A DNA stretch of 56,820 bases, taken from MESE01 sp036675035. Its GTDB lineage: Bacteria; Pseudomonadota; Gammaproteobacteria; Burkholderiales; Burkholderiaceae_D. Position 1 is the stretch's first letter; every line of letters begins with the position of its first letter. The stretch is taken from NCBI GenBank assembly GCA_036675035.1, contig JAKFFO010000016.1, positions 1 through 56,820 of the forward strand, given 5' to 3'. A model generated the notes under the pieces. That model did not search any database, was not told the DNA's origin, and saw only the letters and a program-made list of their open reading frames with translations. The position numbers and the translations under genes are program-made. Below, piece after piece: positions 27,977 through 35,954 of the stretch.

Positions 27977-28165
27977 ATGGACAAATCGCCCGTATTGAAA
28001 GTATTGGTCATTATCTTTGCGGTTATCGGATTGTTTGCGGTGCTCGCAATTGCCGGTATGGGATTCATGCATGGCGGGATGATGGGAATGATGAGCATGA
28101 TGGAGAATCCGCAGCAGTTGGTGGCTGCTTGTCAGAACATGATGTCCGTTGCGGCACGCCCATGA
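27977..28165 (+). CDS. Small Met-rich membrane peptide of the copper island
   Basis: A 62-residue product with one transmembrane helix (about residues 7-27). A dense Met cluster follows (GMGFMHGGMMGMMSMMENP), then a single Cys. AGGAGG at 27963-27968 gives a strong ribosome-binding site. Met-rich faces of this sort bind Cu(I)/Ag(I), so a role as a metal sponge or ATPase partner at the membrane is plausible. The family is not recognised. It lies 88 bp after the copper ATPase gene. Confidence 0.75.
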   Translation: MDKSPVLKVLVIIFAVIGLFAVLAIAGMGFMHGGMMGMMSMMENPQQLVAACQNMMSVAARP

Positions 28166-28327
28166 TTGACGCAGGCGCCGTCCTTGACACCGGCTGATCG
28201 TATTGCTTACCATCGAGCGCGTAAAAATCAGCCCCGATTCATGAAACCATCTTGCCCATCCCGCTGCGCTGGTTGCGCTGGTCAGTCGGCAAGCTCGGCA
28301 AAAACAATGTTGTGAAAGGATTAGCAT

Positions 28328-28795
28328 ATGAATCGCCGTTCTCTGCTACAGGCACTGGTCGCCAGTGCCTTCGGTATCCCGGTGTTTGCAGGCGCTGCCG
28401 CAGCACCAGTCATCGAAGTATACAAAAATGAAGGTTGCGGTTGTTGCGAGGGTTGGATCGAGCATCTTAAAGCCAATGGCTTTGCGGTCAAGGCACACAA
28501 CGTTGCGGATACTTCACCGTATCGCGAGAAATACGGCATCCCGCAGGAGCTTGGCTCGTGCCATACCGGGCTGGTGCAGGGATATGGAATCGAAGGACAT
28601 GTGCCTGCACGCGAAATCAAGCGCCTGCTCGCCGAGCGCCCCGACGCCAAAGGCCTGGCGGTGCCTGCGATGCCGATCGGAAGTCCGGGCATGGAAGGAA
28701 ATCGCAGCGACCCGTATGATGTTTTGCTGCTTCAAAGCGGAGGGCGCAGATCGGTTTACCAGCATTACGCCGGTAGTAAAACGAAAGCAAACTGA
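28328..28795 (+). CDS. DUF411 exported metal-binding protein
   Basis: A 155-residue protein with a signal peptide (LLQALVASAFGIPVFAGAAAA). The DUF411 core follows: VYKNEGCGCCEGW (Cys37, Cys39, Cys40), then a thioredoxin-like stretch and GSCHTG (Cys77, His78). Its C-terminal DVLLLQ segment is also family-typical. DUF411 proteins accompany copper-resistance genes and probably bind copper in the periplasm, but the reaction is not known. AAAGGA before the ATG supports the start. Confidence 0.87.
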   Translation: MNRRSLLQALVASAFGIPVFAGAAAAPVIEVYKNEGCGCCEGWIEHLKANGFAVKAHNVADTSPYREKYGIPQELGSCHTGLVQGYGIEGHVPAREIKRLLAERPDAKGLAVPAMPIGSPGMEGNRSDPYDVLLLQSGGRRSVYQHYAGSKTKAN

Positions 28796-28806
28796 ACGAG
28801 GTTCGC

Positions 28807-29020
28807 ATCAGAACCTTGGTTGCTGATCGGGTCGGCGCTATCCGCCACCGGGAACCTGGCATGGGCAAACCAGGCGGAGTCGAAAGCAGCTGCTGCGGCA
28901 ACTTCAAATCAGCCGGCCGATGGAAGCGTCCCCGCCAGCGCCGGCACATTTGGCGGAAACGTTGCGTCGATGTCTGAAGCCGAAATCCGCAAGGTCCGCA
29001 AGGCCACGATCGAGCAATGG
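28807..29020 (+). pseudogene. Decayed CusF-like copper chaperone gene
   Basis: Translation of 28820-29010 gives a signal-peptide core (LIGSALSATGNLAWA), an Ala/Ser linker and SMSEAEIRKVRK. The last piece aligns with MTEGEIRKVNK of the intact CusF-like gene at 25036. The expected start has become ATC (28807, after GAGG at 28798-28801). RTLVA and LIGSAL lie in different frames, so a one-base loss occurred near 28820-28825. After the conserved block the copper-binding strands are gone. I conclude it is a dead paralogue from a duplication. Confidence 0.6.
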
Positions 29021-29632
29021 CGACAGCCTGAGTGGCTCTTCCTTCATTCGGTCGCTGATCGATTCAGGCAGGGTTCGGCCCAAGTGAGGCCGATGGTCAA
29101 AAAGACCAGCGGAGCATACGGTGGCGAGCCGGCCAGATAGGCGAGAACACGAAGAAGCGCAGAATCTGACATCCAGGCCCTTGCAACAAGCCTCAGTGCG
29201 CGCAGATTTCCGTCCACGCCCTCCGGTGTGCTGTTACGACATGCCGGCCTCATACGCATCTCCTGCGCTCAATTTGTTTCCTGACATCCGATCTCGCGGA
29301 AAACCTGATATTGCAAAACGATCTTGCGCCACATAAGCGGCATTATTTCCGCGTGAAAACAGGCGCCAGTCGGAGTTGGGTTTGCACTGTCTCCGGAATA
29401 TGGGCGGTCGTGTTACAACGGCCACAGTCTCGCTTGAGGGCCTTTCCGAACGCAGGCTTGCACAGGTTTTCACTGGCAACGACGATCGATACGGCAATTC
29501 GTGGTCCGGATTCATATCCGGTGTAATGCGCCTTCGCCGGGCGCCGAGTTGCGCATCGAAAGCAGGAAAATTGCGTTCAGCGTAGACTCACCCGAATTGT
29601 GAATGTGACAGCAAAAGAATAAGGACTGCAAA
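29021..29632. other. Gene-free region between the copper island and gshA
   Basis: About 610 bp have no frame that resembles a protein on either strand. Short frames (29234-29515 minus, 29376-29585 plus) have no ribosome-binding site or family features. It adjoins the decayed chaperone gene, so it may be debris at the edge of the metal-resistance island. Confidence 0.5.
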
Positions 29633-31219
29633 TTGACTGATTTATTGAGCCGGCGACTCGCCTTGTTGTCTTCAAAAGAAAACCGCATGCATCTGGTTCA
29701 GGGCTTGCGCGGTATCGAGCGTGAAACGCTGCGCGTGGACCAGGATGGAAATCTGGCGATGAGCCCGCATCCTCGCGCGCTCGGATCTGCACTGACGCAT
29801 CCGCAGATCACTACCGATTACTCGGAATCGCTGCTCGAATTCATTACGCCGGCGGAACACGATGCGCAAACGATTCTGGCCCGGCTAGATGCAATTCACC
29901 GGTTTACCTATGGCGAACTGCAGGACGAATTATTGTGGAGCCATTCGATGCCGTGCCGCCTGCCAGCGGAAGAGCAGATTCCGATCGCATGGTATGGCAA
30001 GTCGCACATCGGCATGCTCAAGCATGTGTATCGGCGCGGTCTGGCCGCGCGATATGGCAAATCGATGCAATGTATCGCCGGCATTCATTACAATTTTTCG
30101 GTTGCCGGGGATGTGTGGCGCCTGCTCCAGGCCGCTGAAAATGCACCCGGATCGGCACGCGATTTTCAGTCTCAGGGCTATGTCGCGCTGATTCGAAACT
30201 TCCATCGTTACAGCTGGCTCCTGATGTACCTGTTCGGTAGCTCGCCCGCGTTGCTGGCGTCTTTTCTGGAAGGCCGGTCAACCCAGCTGGAAACACTGTC
30301 GCCGGATACGCTGTATCTGCCGTACGCGACCAGCCTGCGCATGAGCGACCTGGGCTACCAGAATAATGCGCAGGCCGGGATCGTGCCGCCGTTCAATTCG
30401 CTGGAAGATTACATGAAGAGCCTCGCGCGCGCGGTTCGAACCCCGTATCCGCCGTACGAAAAAATCGGCACGCGCAAGGACGGCGAATGGATACAGATCA
30501 ACACCAACATACTGCAGATCGAAAACGAGTATTACGCGACGATACGGCCGAAGCGCGTGATTGACACCGGTGAGCGGCCATTGGAGGCATTGTGCGCGCG
30601 CGGCGTCGAATACATTGAGGTGCGATGCCTCGACATCGATCCTTTTAATCCGCTCGGAATCAGCCTTGAAACCTGCCGCTTCCTGGACGCTTTCCTGATG
30701 TTCTGCGCACTGGAAGACAGCCCGCCGATGAATGAAACCGAAAACCGGGAAAACAGCGTGAACTTTGCCCGGACGGTGAAAGAGGGACGTCGTCCCGGCT
30801 TGACGCTGCAGCGTGGCGGAACCGACGTCACGTTGGCGTCGTGGGCGCATGAATTGCTGGATCGCGTCGGCACAGTCGCCGGTGTCATCGATTCCGTCAA
30901 CAACAGCGGCGTGCATACGTCGGCGGTCGACGCGCAGAAGATGCTGCTGGATTCGCCCGAACTGACGCCATCGGGAAAAGTGCTGGCCGCGCTGGACGAA
31001 AGCGGGGGTTCATTCATGGAGTTCGCGCTACGGCAAAGCAGGGCGTTCGCAGGCGATTTCCGTGCTCGTCCGTTAGCCCCCAATGAGCATGCCGATTTCA
31101 TGGCGCTGGCGCAAGCCTCCCGGGAAAAACAGGAAGAAATGGAGAAAGCGCAGAGCAGTGATTTCGATCGGTTCATCACCGATTATCGAGCCCGCACGCC
31201 GAGCCATCTGTGCAGTTAG
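29633..31219 (+). CDS. gshA: Glutamate-cysteine ligase, first step of glutathione synthesis
   Basis: A 528-residue enzyme of the E. coli GshA family: GIERETLRV near the start, then TTDYSESLLEFITP, CIAGIHYNFSV, and YIEVRCLDIDPFNPLGI in the C-terminal half. It joins glutamate and cysteine at ATP cost. The start is taken as TTG at 29633, because AAGGA (29621-29625) is well spaced and SRRLALL continues the N-terminal helix; the next ATG is at 29687. Glutathione buffers Cu(I), which fits the neighbouring copper genes, though it is not clearly in their transcript. Confidence 0.94.
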   Translation: MTDLLSRRLALLSSKENRMHLVQGLRGIERETLRVDQDGNLAMSPHPRALGSALTHPQITTDYSESLLEFITPAEHDAQTILARLDAIHRFTYGELQDELLWSHSMPCRLPAEEQIPIAWYGKSHIGMLKHVYRRGLAARYGKSMQCIAGIHYNFSVAGDVWRLLQAAENAPGSARDFQSQGYVALIRNFHRYSWLLMYLFGSSPALLASFLEGRSTQLETLSPDTLYLPYATSLRMSDLGYQNNAQAGIVPPFNSLEDYMKSLARAVRTPYPPYEKIGTRKDGEWIQINTNILQIENEYYATIRPKRVIDTGERPLEALCARGVEYIEVRCLDIDPFNPLGISLETCRFLDAFLMFCALEDSPPMNETENRENSVNFARTVKEGRRPGLTLQRGGTDVTLASWAHELLDRVGTVAGVIDSVNNSGVHTSAVDAQKMLLDSPELTPSGKVLAALDESGGSFMEFALRQSRAFAGDFRARPLAPNEHADFMALAQASREKQEEMEKAQSSDFDRFITDYRARTPSHLCS

Positions 31220-31279
31220 ATTAATGCCGACCCACGGCGGAGTCGAATACGCGTTGCACTTAACGGCAATGCGCGGTAG

Positions 31280-33931
31280 TCACGAAGTGCTGTCTAAATG
31301 CCCAAGCGCTGCCGCATGCAATTCCGATGGAAAAAGAAACTGCTTGCGCATCAGCACTTGCATTTCGACCGCCGGAAGCGGTCTTGAAATGAAATATCCC
31401 TGGATTTCATCGCATGACAGTTGTTGAAGCATCTGCAATTGTTCGACGGTTTCGACGCCTTCGGCAACCACCGCCATGCCGAGCGCATGTGCCATCGACA
31501 TAATCGCCCTGAATAATATTTCGCCTTCCTTTGTGCCCAGTTCGGCAGTAAAGGCGCGGTCTACCTTGAGTACATCCATGTCCAGTCGCTGAAGTTGCGA
31601 TAATGATGAATAACCCGTGCCGAAGTCGTCGACAAGTACCTTGATTCCTAACCCTCTTATCGCTGCCAGCTGGTCAATAATCTCGGTGTGCTCGCCCATC
31701 ATTACGGATTCGGTGATCTCGATTTCGACCAGCGTTGGCGGCACCTCATGACGAGCGAGATGGGATTCGAGCAGCTGTTTGATATTGCCTTGATTGAACT
31801 GTTTAGCCGAGACATTGATGGATACGGGCACCAGCGGTAACCCCTGGCTACGCCAGGCAGCCAGTTGCGCGCATGCTTTGGCCATTACGACCTCGCCCAA
31901 TTTCAGGATCAAGCCCGTATTCTCCGCAAGCGTAATGAATTCCAGTGGCGGCACCAGGCCGCGCTCCGGATGCAGCCATCGTACCAGCGCTTCCATGCCG
32001 CAAAGTTGACCTGTCGCCGCAGACACGCGCGGCTGATAGAAAAGCGCAAACTGATCGAGTTCCAGCGCGCGTAATAACGCCTGCTCGGTCTCCAGCCGGT
32101 GCTTCATATGGATATAGAGCTGTGGATCAAAGAAGCGAAAATGACCCTTGCCGGCGCCTTTGGTCGCATACATGGCGATATCGGCATTCTTCATCAGCGT
32201 CTCGACGTCTTCTCCATCGCGCGGAAACAGACTGATGCCGATCGAAGCGCTTATCACGTGCCTTCCGCTCGGGAGTTCGAATGGTTGATTGAACGTGTCA
32301 ATAATGCGAGTGGCAACTGTGGTGGCTTTTGTTTCCTTCGCAATATCTTCCAGGACGATGATGAATTCGTCGCCGCCAAACCGTACGGCACTATCGGAGG
32401 GCCTCAGTACTGACTGCAAACGCAAACTTGCTTCTCTTAGCAGCTCGTCGCCTACCGAATGTCCCAGCGTATTGTTTATATCCTTGAAATTGTCGAGATC
32501 GATGAATAGAATGCCCAGCTTGGTGCCGCCGCTCTTTGCCCGCTCTATTGCTGTCGGGAGAAAATTTACAAACCAGCTCCGGTTCGGAAGCCCGGTTAAT
32601 TCATCTTCATTCGCCAGCCGTAACAATTCACGCTCGTGCGCCTTCGCCTCGCTGATATCGCGTAGCGTGACCGCAAGTCCGAGATTCGAGCGTACCAGTC
32701 TTCTATGCAACCATTCCTCTTTGATCGGGCTTTCGGGAGGCACGCGGTATTCGTCTTCGTAAAACCCTGTTTCCATCGCATGCCGATGCGTTTTCAACAG
32801 GCTTTCGACAAGCGACGCGTCATCATAGAATCCGGAAATTTTTCTTCCCAACATTTGTGCCCTGGTGAAGCCATAAAGTCTTGCTCCGCGCTCGTTGCAG
32901 TCCAGGATTTCAAAGTCAATCGGCGTGCCGTTCCTGTCACGCAGCGCGCGCCACAGGTAAAATCCGTCATTGCCTCCTTCTGTCGCGATTCCATATTCTT
33001 CGCGGATTTTTTCAGCGCGGTGCGTGCTTAATGCAAGGCGGGAGGAGAAAAACGTACCGACCAGCGCAGAAATAATCAAGAACAGGCTGCCGAAGAAAGC
33101 ATATGTCTTATAGGTTTCCCAGGTTTGCAGATGAGGTGCATACAACTCGTCTTTCGATAATCCGACCACGGCGATGAACGGATGGGAATCCACCGCGCTC
33201 CAACCGACAAAGCGCGCATGACTGTCGGTGAACCAAGGTGTCCCGGCCATTAATTTGGCGCCTTGTTCTCCCAAGAATGCCGGAATGCTGACGAAAGGAG
33301 CGGGGGCTGGCTTGCCCGCCGCGCCGCCCGTGGTCGAAGTACGCAATATCCGGTCTTTGCCAATCATGGCAAGAAGCCCCGCTTGGCCAAGCTGTTTGCC
33401 ACCATGGAAAGAAGAAAATAAAATCGGTTCGACCGATACGACCACTACGCCGTCAAAGGCACCATCAGGCTTCTCAAGCCGGCGGGAAAAGTGAATAACC
33501 GTCTTGCCGGTACTACGGCTCGTGACCGGTTGGCCGACAAACAAGACATTTTCATTGTTTGTTTTATGGAAAATGAAATAGTCACGGTCGGCAATGTAAT
33601 CGCGTCGTCCATTGCGAAGCGAGCGCGTGATGGTTCCGCCGTTGGCGTCGATGAGATTGACAAAAAGATGTCGGGAGTCCGGGAAAGAACCAATCTGGAA
33701 AGAGTCTTCCAGTCTGAGTGCCCTGTTTGATTGTTCCCATTGATGTTTGACGAGCTTCGTGATCTGATCGGCCTGGTCAATCGCATTGGCGAGATGCTGT
33801 GCATAAGCGGCAGATAGAAGTGCGGCATCCTTAAGCGCATTTTTTTCGAGGAATTGCTGCTCTATGTTGACCTTTGATAGTGTTGCGCCCCACAAGAGCA
33901 GTCCCAGGGCGACGCAGGTGATCGGCCACAT
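31280..33931 (-). CDS. CACHE-PAS-GGDEF-EAL c-di-GMP turnover protein
   Basis: An 883-residue membrane sensor. The N-terminal transmembrane helix leads to a periplasmic double-CACHE-like domain (about 35-270), a second transmembrane helix (275-295) and a PAS (320-430). The GGDEF domain has RFGGDEF preceded by the RPSD I-site. The EAL domain has EALVRW, NVSAKQF, EITES, DDFGTGYSS, KVDRAF and AEGVET. All catalytic signatures of both domains are intact, so it may both make and break c-di-GMP. The ATG at 33931 lies inside the first hydrophobic segment; the frame is open back to a stop at 34025-34027 with no ATG, GTG or TTG, so a rare start is possible. Confidence 0.9.
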   Translation of the reverse strand: MWPITCVALGLLLWGATLSKVNIEQQFLEKNALKDAALLSAAYAQHLANAIDQADQITKLVKHQWEQSNRALRLEDSFQIGSFPDSRHLFVNLIDANGGTITRSLRNGRRDYIADRDYFIFHKTNNENVLFVGQPVTSRSTGKTVIHFSRRLEKPDGAFDGVVVVSVEPILFSSFHGGKQLGQAGLLAMIGKDRILRTSTTGGAAGKPAPAPFVSIPAFLGEQGAKLMAGTPWFTDSHARFVGWSAVDSHPFIAVVGLSKDELYAPHLQTWETYKTYAFFGSLFLIISALVGTFFSSRLALSTHRAEKIREEYGIATEGGNDGFYLWRALRDRNGTPIDFEILDCNERGARLYGFTRAQMLGRKISGFYDDASLVESLLKTHRHAMETGFYEDEYRVPPESPIKEEWLHRRLVRSNLGLAVTLRDISEAKAHERELLRLANEDELTGLPNRSWFVNFLPTAIERAKSGGTKLGILFIDLDNFKDINNTLGHSVGDELLREASLRLQSVLRPSDSAVRFGGDEFIIVLEDIAKETKATTVATRIIDTFNQPFELPSGRHVISASIGISLFPRDGEDVETLMKNADIAMYATKGAGKGHFRFFDPQLYIHMKHRLETEQALLRALELDQFALFYQPRVSAATGQLCGMEALVRWLHPERGLVPPLEFITLAENTGLILKLGEVVMAKACAQLAAWRSQGLPLVPVSINVSAKQFNQGNIKQLLESHLARHEVPPTLVEIEITESVMMGEHTEIIDQLAAIRGLGIKVLVDDFGTGYSSLSQLQRLDMDVLKVDRAFTAELGTKEGEILFRAIMSMAHALGMAVVAEGVETVEQLQMLQQLSCDEIQGYFISRPLPAVEMQVLMRKQFLFPSELHAAALGHLDSTS

Positions 33932-34236
33932 GAGGACTAATAGAACGCCACCCTGCCGCAGTGCAAGCTTGTGGATCAGGCGACTTGTGCAATGTTGGTT
34001 AGGAATGGCCAGTACCCTGTATTTTTATTAATACCAGAACATGCATTTGCGGCAGCTCGATCGAGCCGTCTCCGGAAAGTGGCCTTGGGCCAGTCAGATA
34101 TAAGGCATTTCAATGTTGCCGCAGAGAAATTTAATTCAATACTACGTAATTGGGCTATTTGCGTCAATTTAAACTATCGGACGTGCTACGTATCGCAATC
34201 TGAATCCGCAATATACAAGCGAAACGCTATCGGCCG

Positions 34237-34832
34237 CTATACCTTCTGCTGCAGATCTTGACGCTCAAGGCGTTGCGGCGAAATGGCAAATAAGGGATTT
34301 GGGAAGCAGGCATGCCGAATTTTTGTTGGCACCGACGACGTTATGTCTGACGCGATCTTCGCGCCATGCTTGACGCCGGCAGGCGATGATGTCGAACCTT
34401 GTTGAAGATCGACTCCCACGCCGTGCCGATGCGCCATTTCCGCGCCCGGCCAGCCGGAAACCGCGAGAACGATGATTGCAGCGGCCGATAACCAGAACGC
34501 GGCGTCATGCTTGCCCGTGCCGGTAAAGCGCAGCCAAAGGTTTGCCGCATAGAGCCCGACCACCAGCAAATTGAGCGACATCTGCGTCAACGCGATTTGC
34601 TTGGCGCGGGCATTTGCCAGCGACAGTAAATCGATCAATCCGGGAAGGGCAACGCCCAGTGCGCCGGTGAATCCTCCGGCCATCGTATAAAAAGCCACGA
34701 CAACCCAGGTTTCCGGGTTCGATGCGAACCTGGAGATGATGTCGCTGGCGAATGAAAAATGAACAGTGCAACCTGGAACACGATCCACATGGAATGCAGG
34801 GGATGTCCGCCGATACTTGCAGGGGTAGGCAT
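34237..34832 (-). pseudogene. DUF2231 membrane protein, frameshifted
   Basis: The first frame (from the ATG at 34832) begins MPTPASIGGHPLHSMWIVFQ and reads LFIFHS. The second gives SFASDIISRFASNPETWVVVAFYTMAGG and onward to 34237. Adding one T to the coding-strand run at 34755-34759 restores LFIFSFASDII, the expected DUF2231 junction. The later part keeps two to three transmembrane helices and MAHRHGVGV. Either the gene is broken or the homopolymer was misread. The intact product would be ~198 residues. Confidence 0.75.
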
Positions 34833-34926
34833 GATTTTCTTGTCTGTGGCAAGGTTAAACCACTTCGGTGAACGAAGCCCGTGGTCCGGCCGGCTTCTGC
34901 CATCGTAGCTAGTCAATCATGAAAAC

Positions 34927-34963
34927 GCATGGCACGACGCATGACACAAGCGTCGTGCCATGC
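34927..34963 (-). terminator. Intrinsic terminator after the cupredoxin gene
   Basis: Perfect 14-base arms (34927-34940 and 34950-34963) enclose a nine-base loop. On the minus strand the stem is followed by GTTTTC. It starts 7 bp after the stop of the cupredoxin gene at 34971. Confidence 0.8.
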
Positions 34964-34970
34964 CGGTGAA

Positions 34971-35333
34971 TTAGCGCACTGTCAACACCGCTTTCATGGT
35001 CGGGTGCAGCGTGCAAATATAGGGGAATGTACCTTTCTTCATGGCCTTGAACTTCCAGGCGCCGTCTGGCGCAATATCTGGCGACTGAAATCCTTTGCCG
35101 GTCGCTACTGCATTATGCGGAAACGCATCCTTGTTGACCCATACGACAGTGTCACCCGGTTCGACCTCAAGCATTTGCGGCGAAAACCGCATTGCTTCCA
35201 TCACGATCGTATGCGTCTTGGGCTCTGCCAATGCACTCGTTCCATAACCGGTGCCGAATGAAGCCATGGCAAATAGCAGCACTGTTTCGCCAAAACGACG
35301 CAGCTCGCCGACTCGATTCCGAAAGGCACGCAT
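34971..35333 (-). CDS. Plastocyanin-like cupredoxin, exported
   Basis: A 120-residue protein. Its long signal peptide (ETVLLFAMASFGTGYGTSALA) precedes one blue-copper domain with a His in AFPHNAVA and the C-terminal CTLHPTM, giving Cys, His and Met ligands. EPGDTVVWVNKD is the standard strand. It should carry an electron or copper in the periplasm. AAGG of its ribosome-binding site overlaps the stop of the DUF4142 gene upstream (9 bp gap), so the two are co-transcribed. An intrinsic terminator follows. Confidence 0.9.
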   Translation of the reverse strand: MRAFRNRVGELRRFGETVLLFAMASFGTGYGTSALAEPKTHTIVMEAMRFSPQMLEVEPGDTVVWVNKDAFPHNAVATGKGFQSPDIAPDGAWKFKAMKKGTFPYICTLHPTMKAVLTVR

Positions 35334-35342
35334 AAATTCACC

Positions 35343-35867
35343 TTATTTCGTTGAAGGCTGCATATGCTTCGCATGCTCAAGATGAGCCACGAATGCGGGG
35401 CGGACCTTTATCAGCAAGGCTTTGAGCTCTTCATTCTTTGCGTTGGGAATCAAGGTCTTGTCGAGCGCATCTATTACCGCTTGATGATAGGCAACTTCAT
35501 TGGCGATGTAGGCCTTGTCAAACTCCTCGCCTTTTAGATCTTTAAGCTTGGCCAGTGTCGCAGCGCCATTCTCTTTGAGACTCTTGCTGGTAGCGCTTTC
35601 CTCGGGTGTGACATTGAGCTTCTTGACCAGCGCACTCGCTTGCTTGTTGACGCCGGTATGGTCGGTAATCATGAGCTGCGCAAATTTTTTCACTTCCTTG
35701 TCGTTCGATTTGGATTTGGCCAGTTTGCCTGCATCAATATCAACCGTATTGGCTGCCACCACAATACCGGCAATTTGCGCATCGTTCGGGGTGCCGGACT
35801 GCGCAAAAGAAACTGCGGTCGCAAGGGAAATTAAACCGCCGGCCAGTATGCGAAAAAAATTTTTCAT
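35343..35867 (-). CDS. DUF4142 periplasmic protein
   Basis: A 174-residue protein from the ATG at 35867, where AGGAGG is well placed; the frame extends to 35981 without support. The signal peptide (FFRILAGGLISLATAVSFA) is followed by a helical four-helix-bundle domain: EVKKFAQLMITDHTGVNKQ, EFDKAYIANEVAYHQAVID and a C-terminal HLEHAKHM. These are the usual DUF4142 blocks, with conserved His that resemble ferritin-like folds. The function is unknown. It is the first gene of a pair with the cupredoxin. Confidence 0.88.
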   Translation of the reverse strand: MKNFFRILAGGLISLATAVSFAQSGTPNDAQIAGIVVAANTVDIDAGKLAKSKSNDKEVKKFAQLMITDHTGVNKQASALVKKLNVTPEESATSKSLKENGAATLAKLKDLKGEEFDKAYIANEVAYHQAVIDALDKTLIPNAKNEELKALLIKVRPAFVAHLEHAKHMQPSTK

Positions 35868-35954
35868 GAAAACCTCCTGATGGATGTGGTTGGAAATGAA
35901 GCCTGCTACAAACATTAGATGAAAGTACGCTTCGCCACGTTCCCGAGGTGTCGC

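Noticed and set aside
29044..29259. 71-residue minus-strand frame downstream of the decayed chaperone
   Set aside because: No ribosome-binding site and no recognisable features; likely chance.
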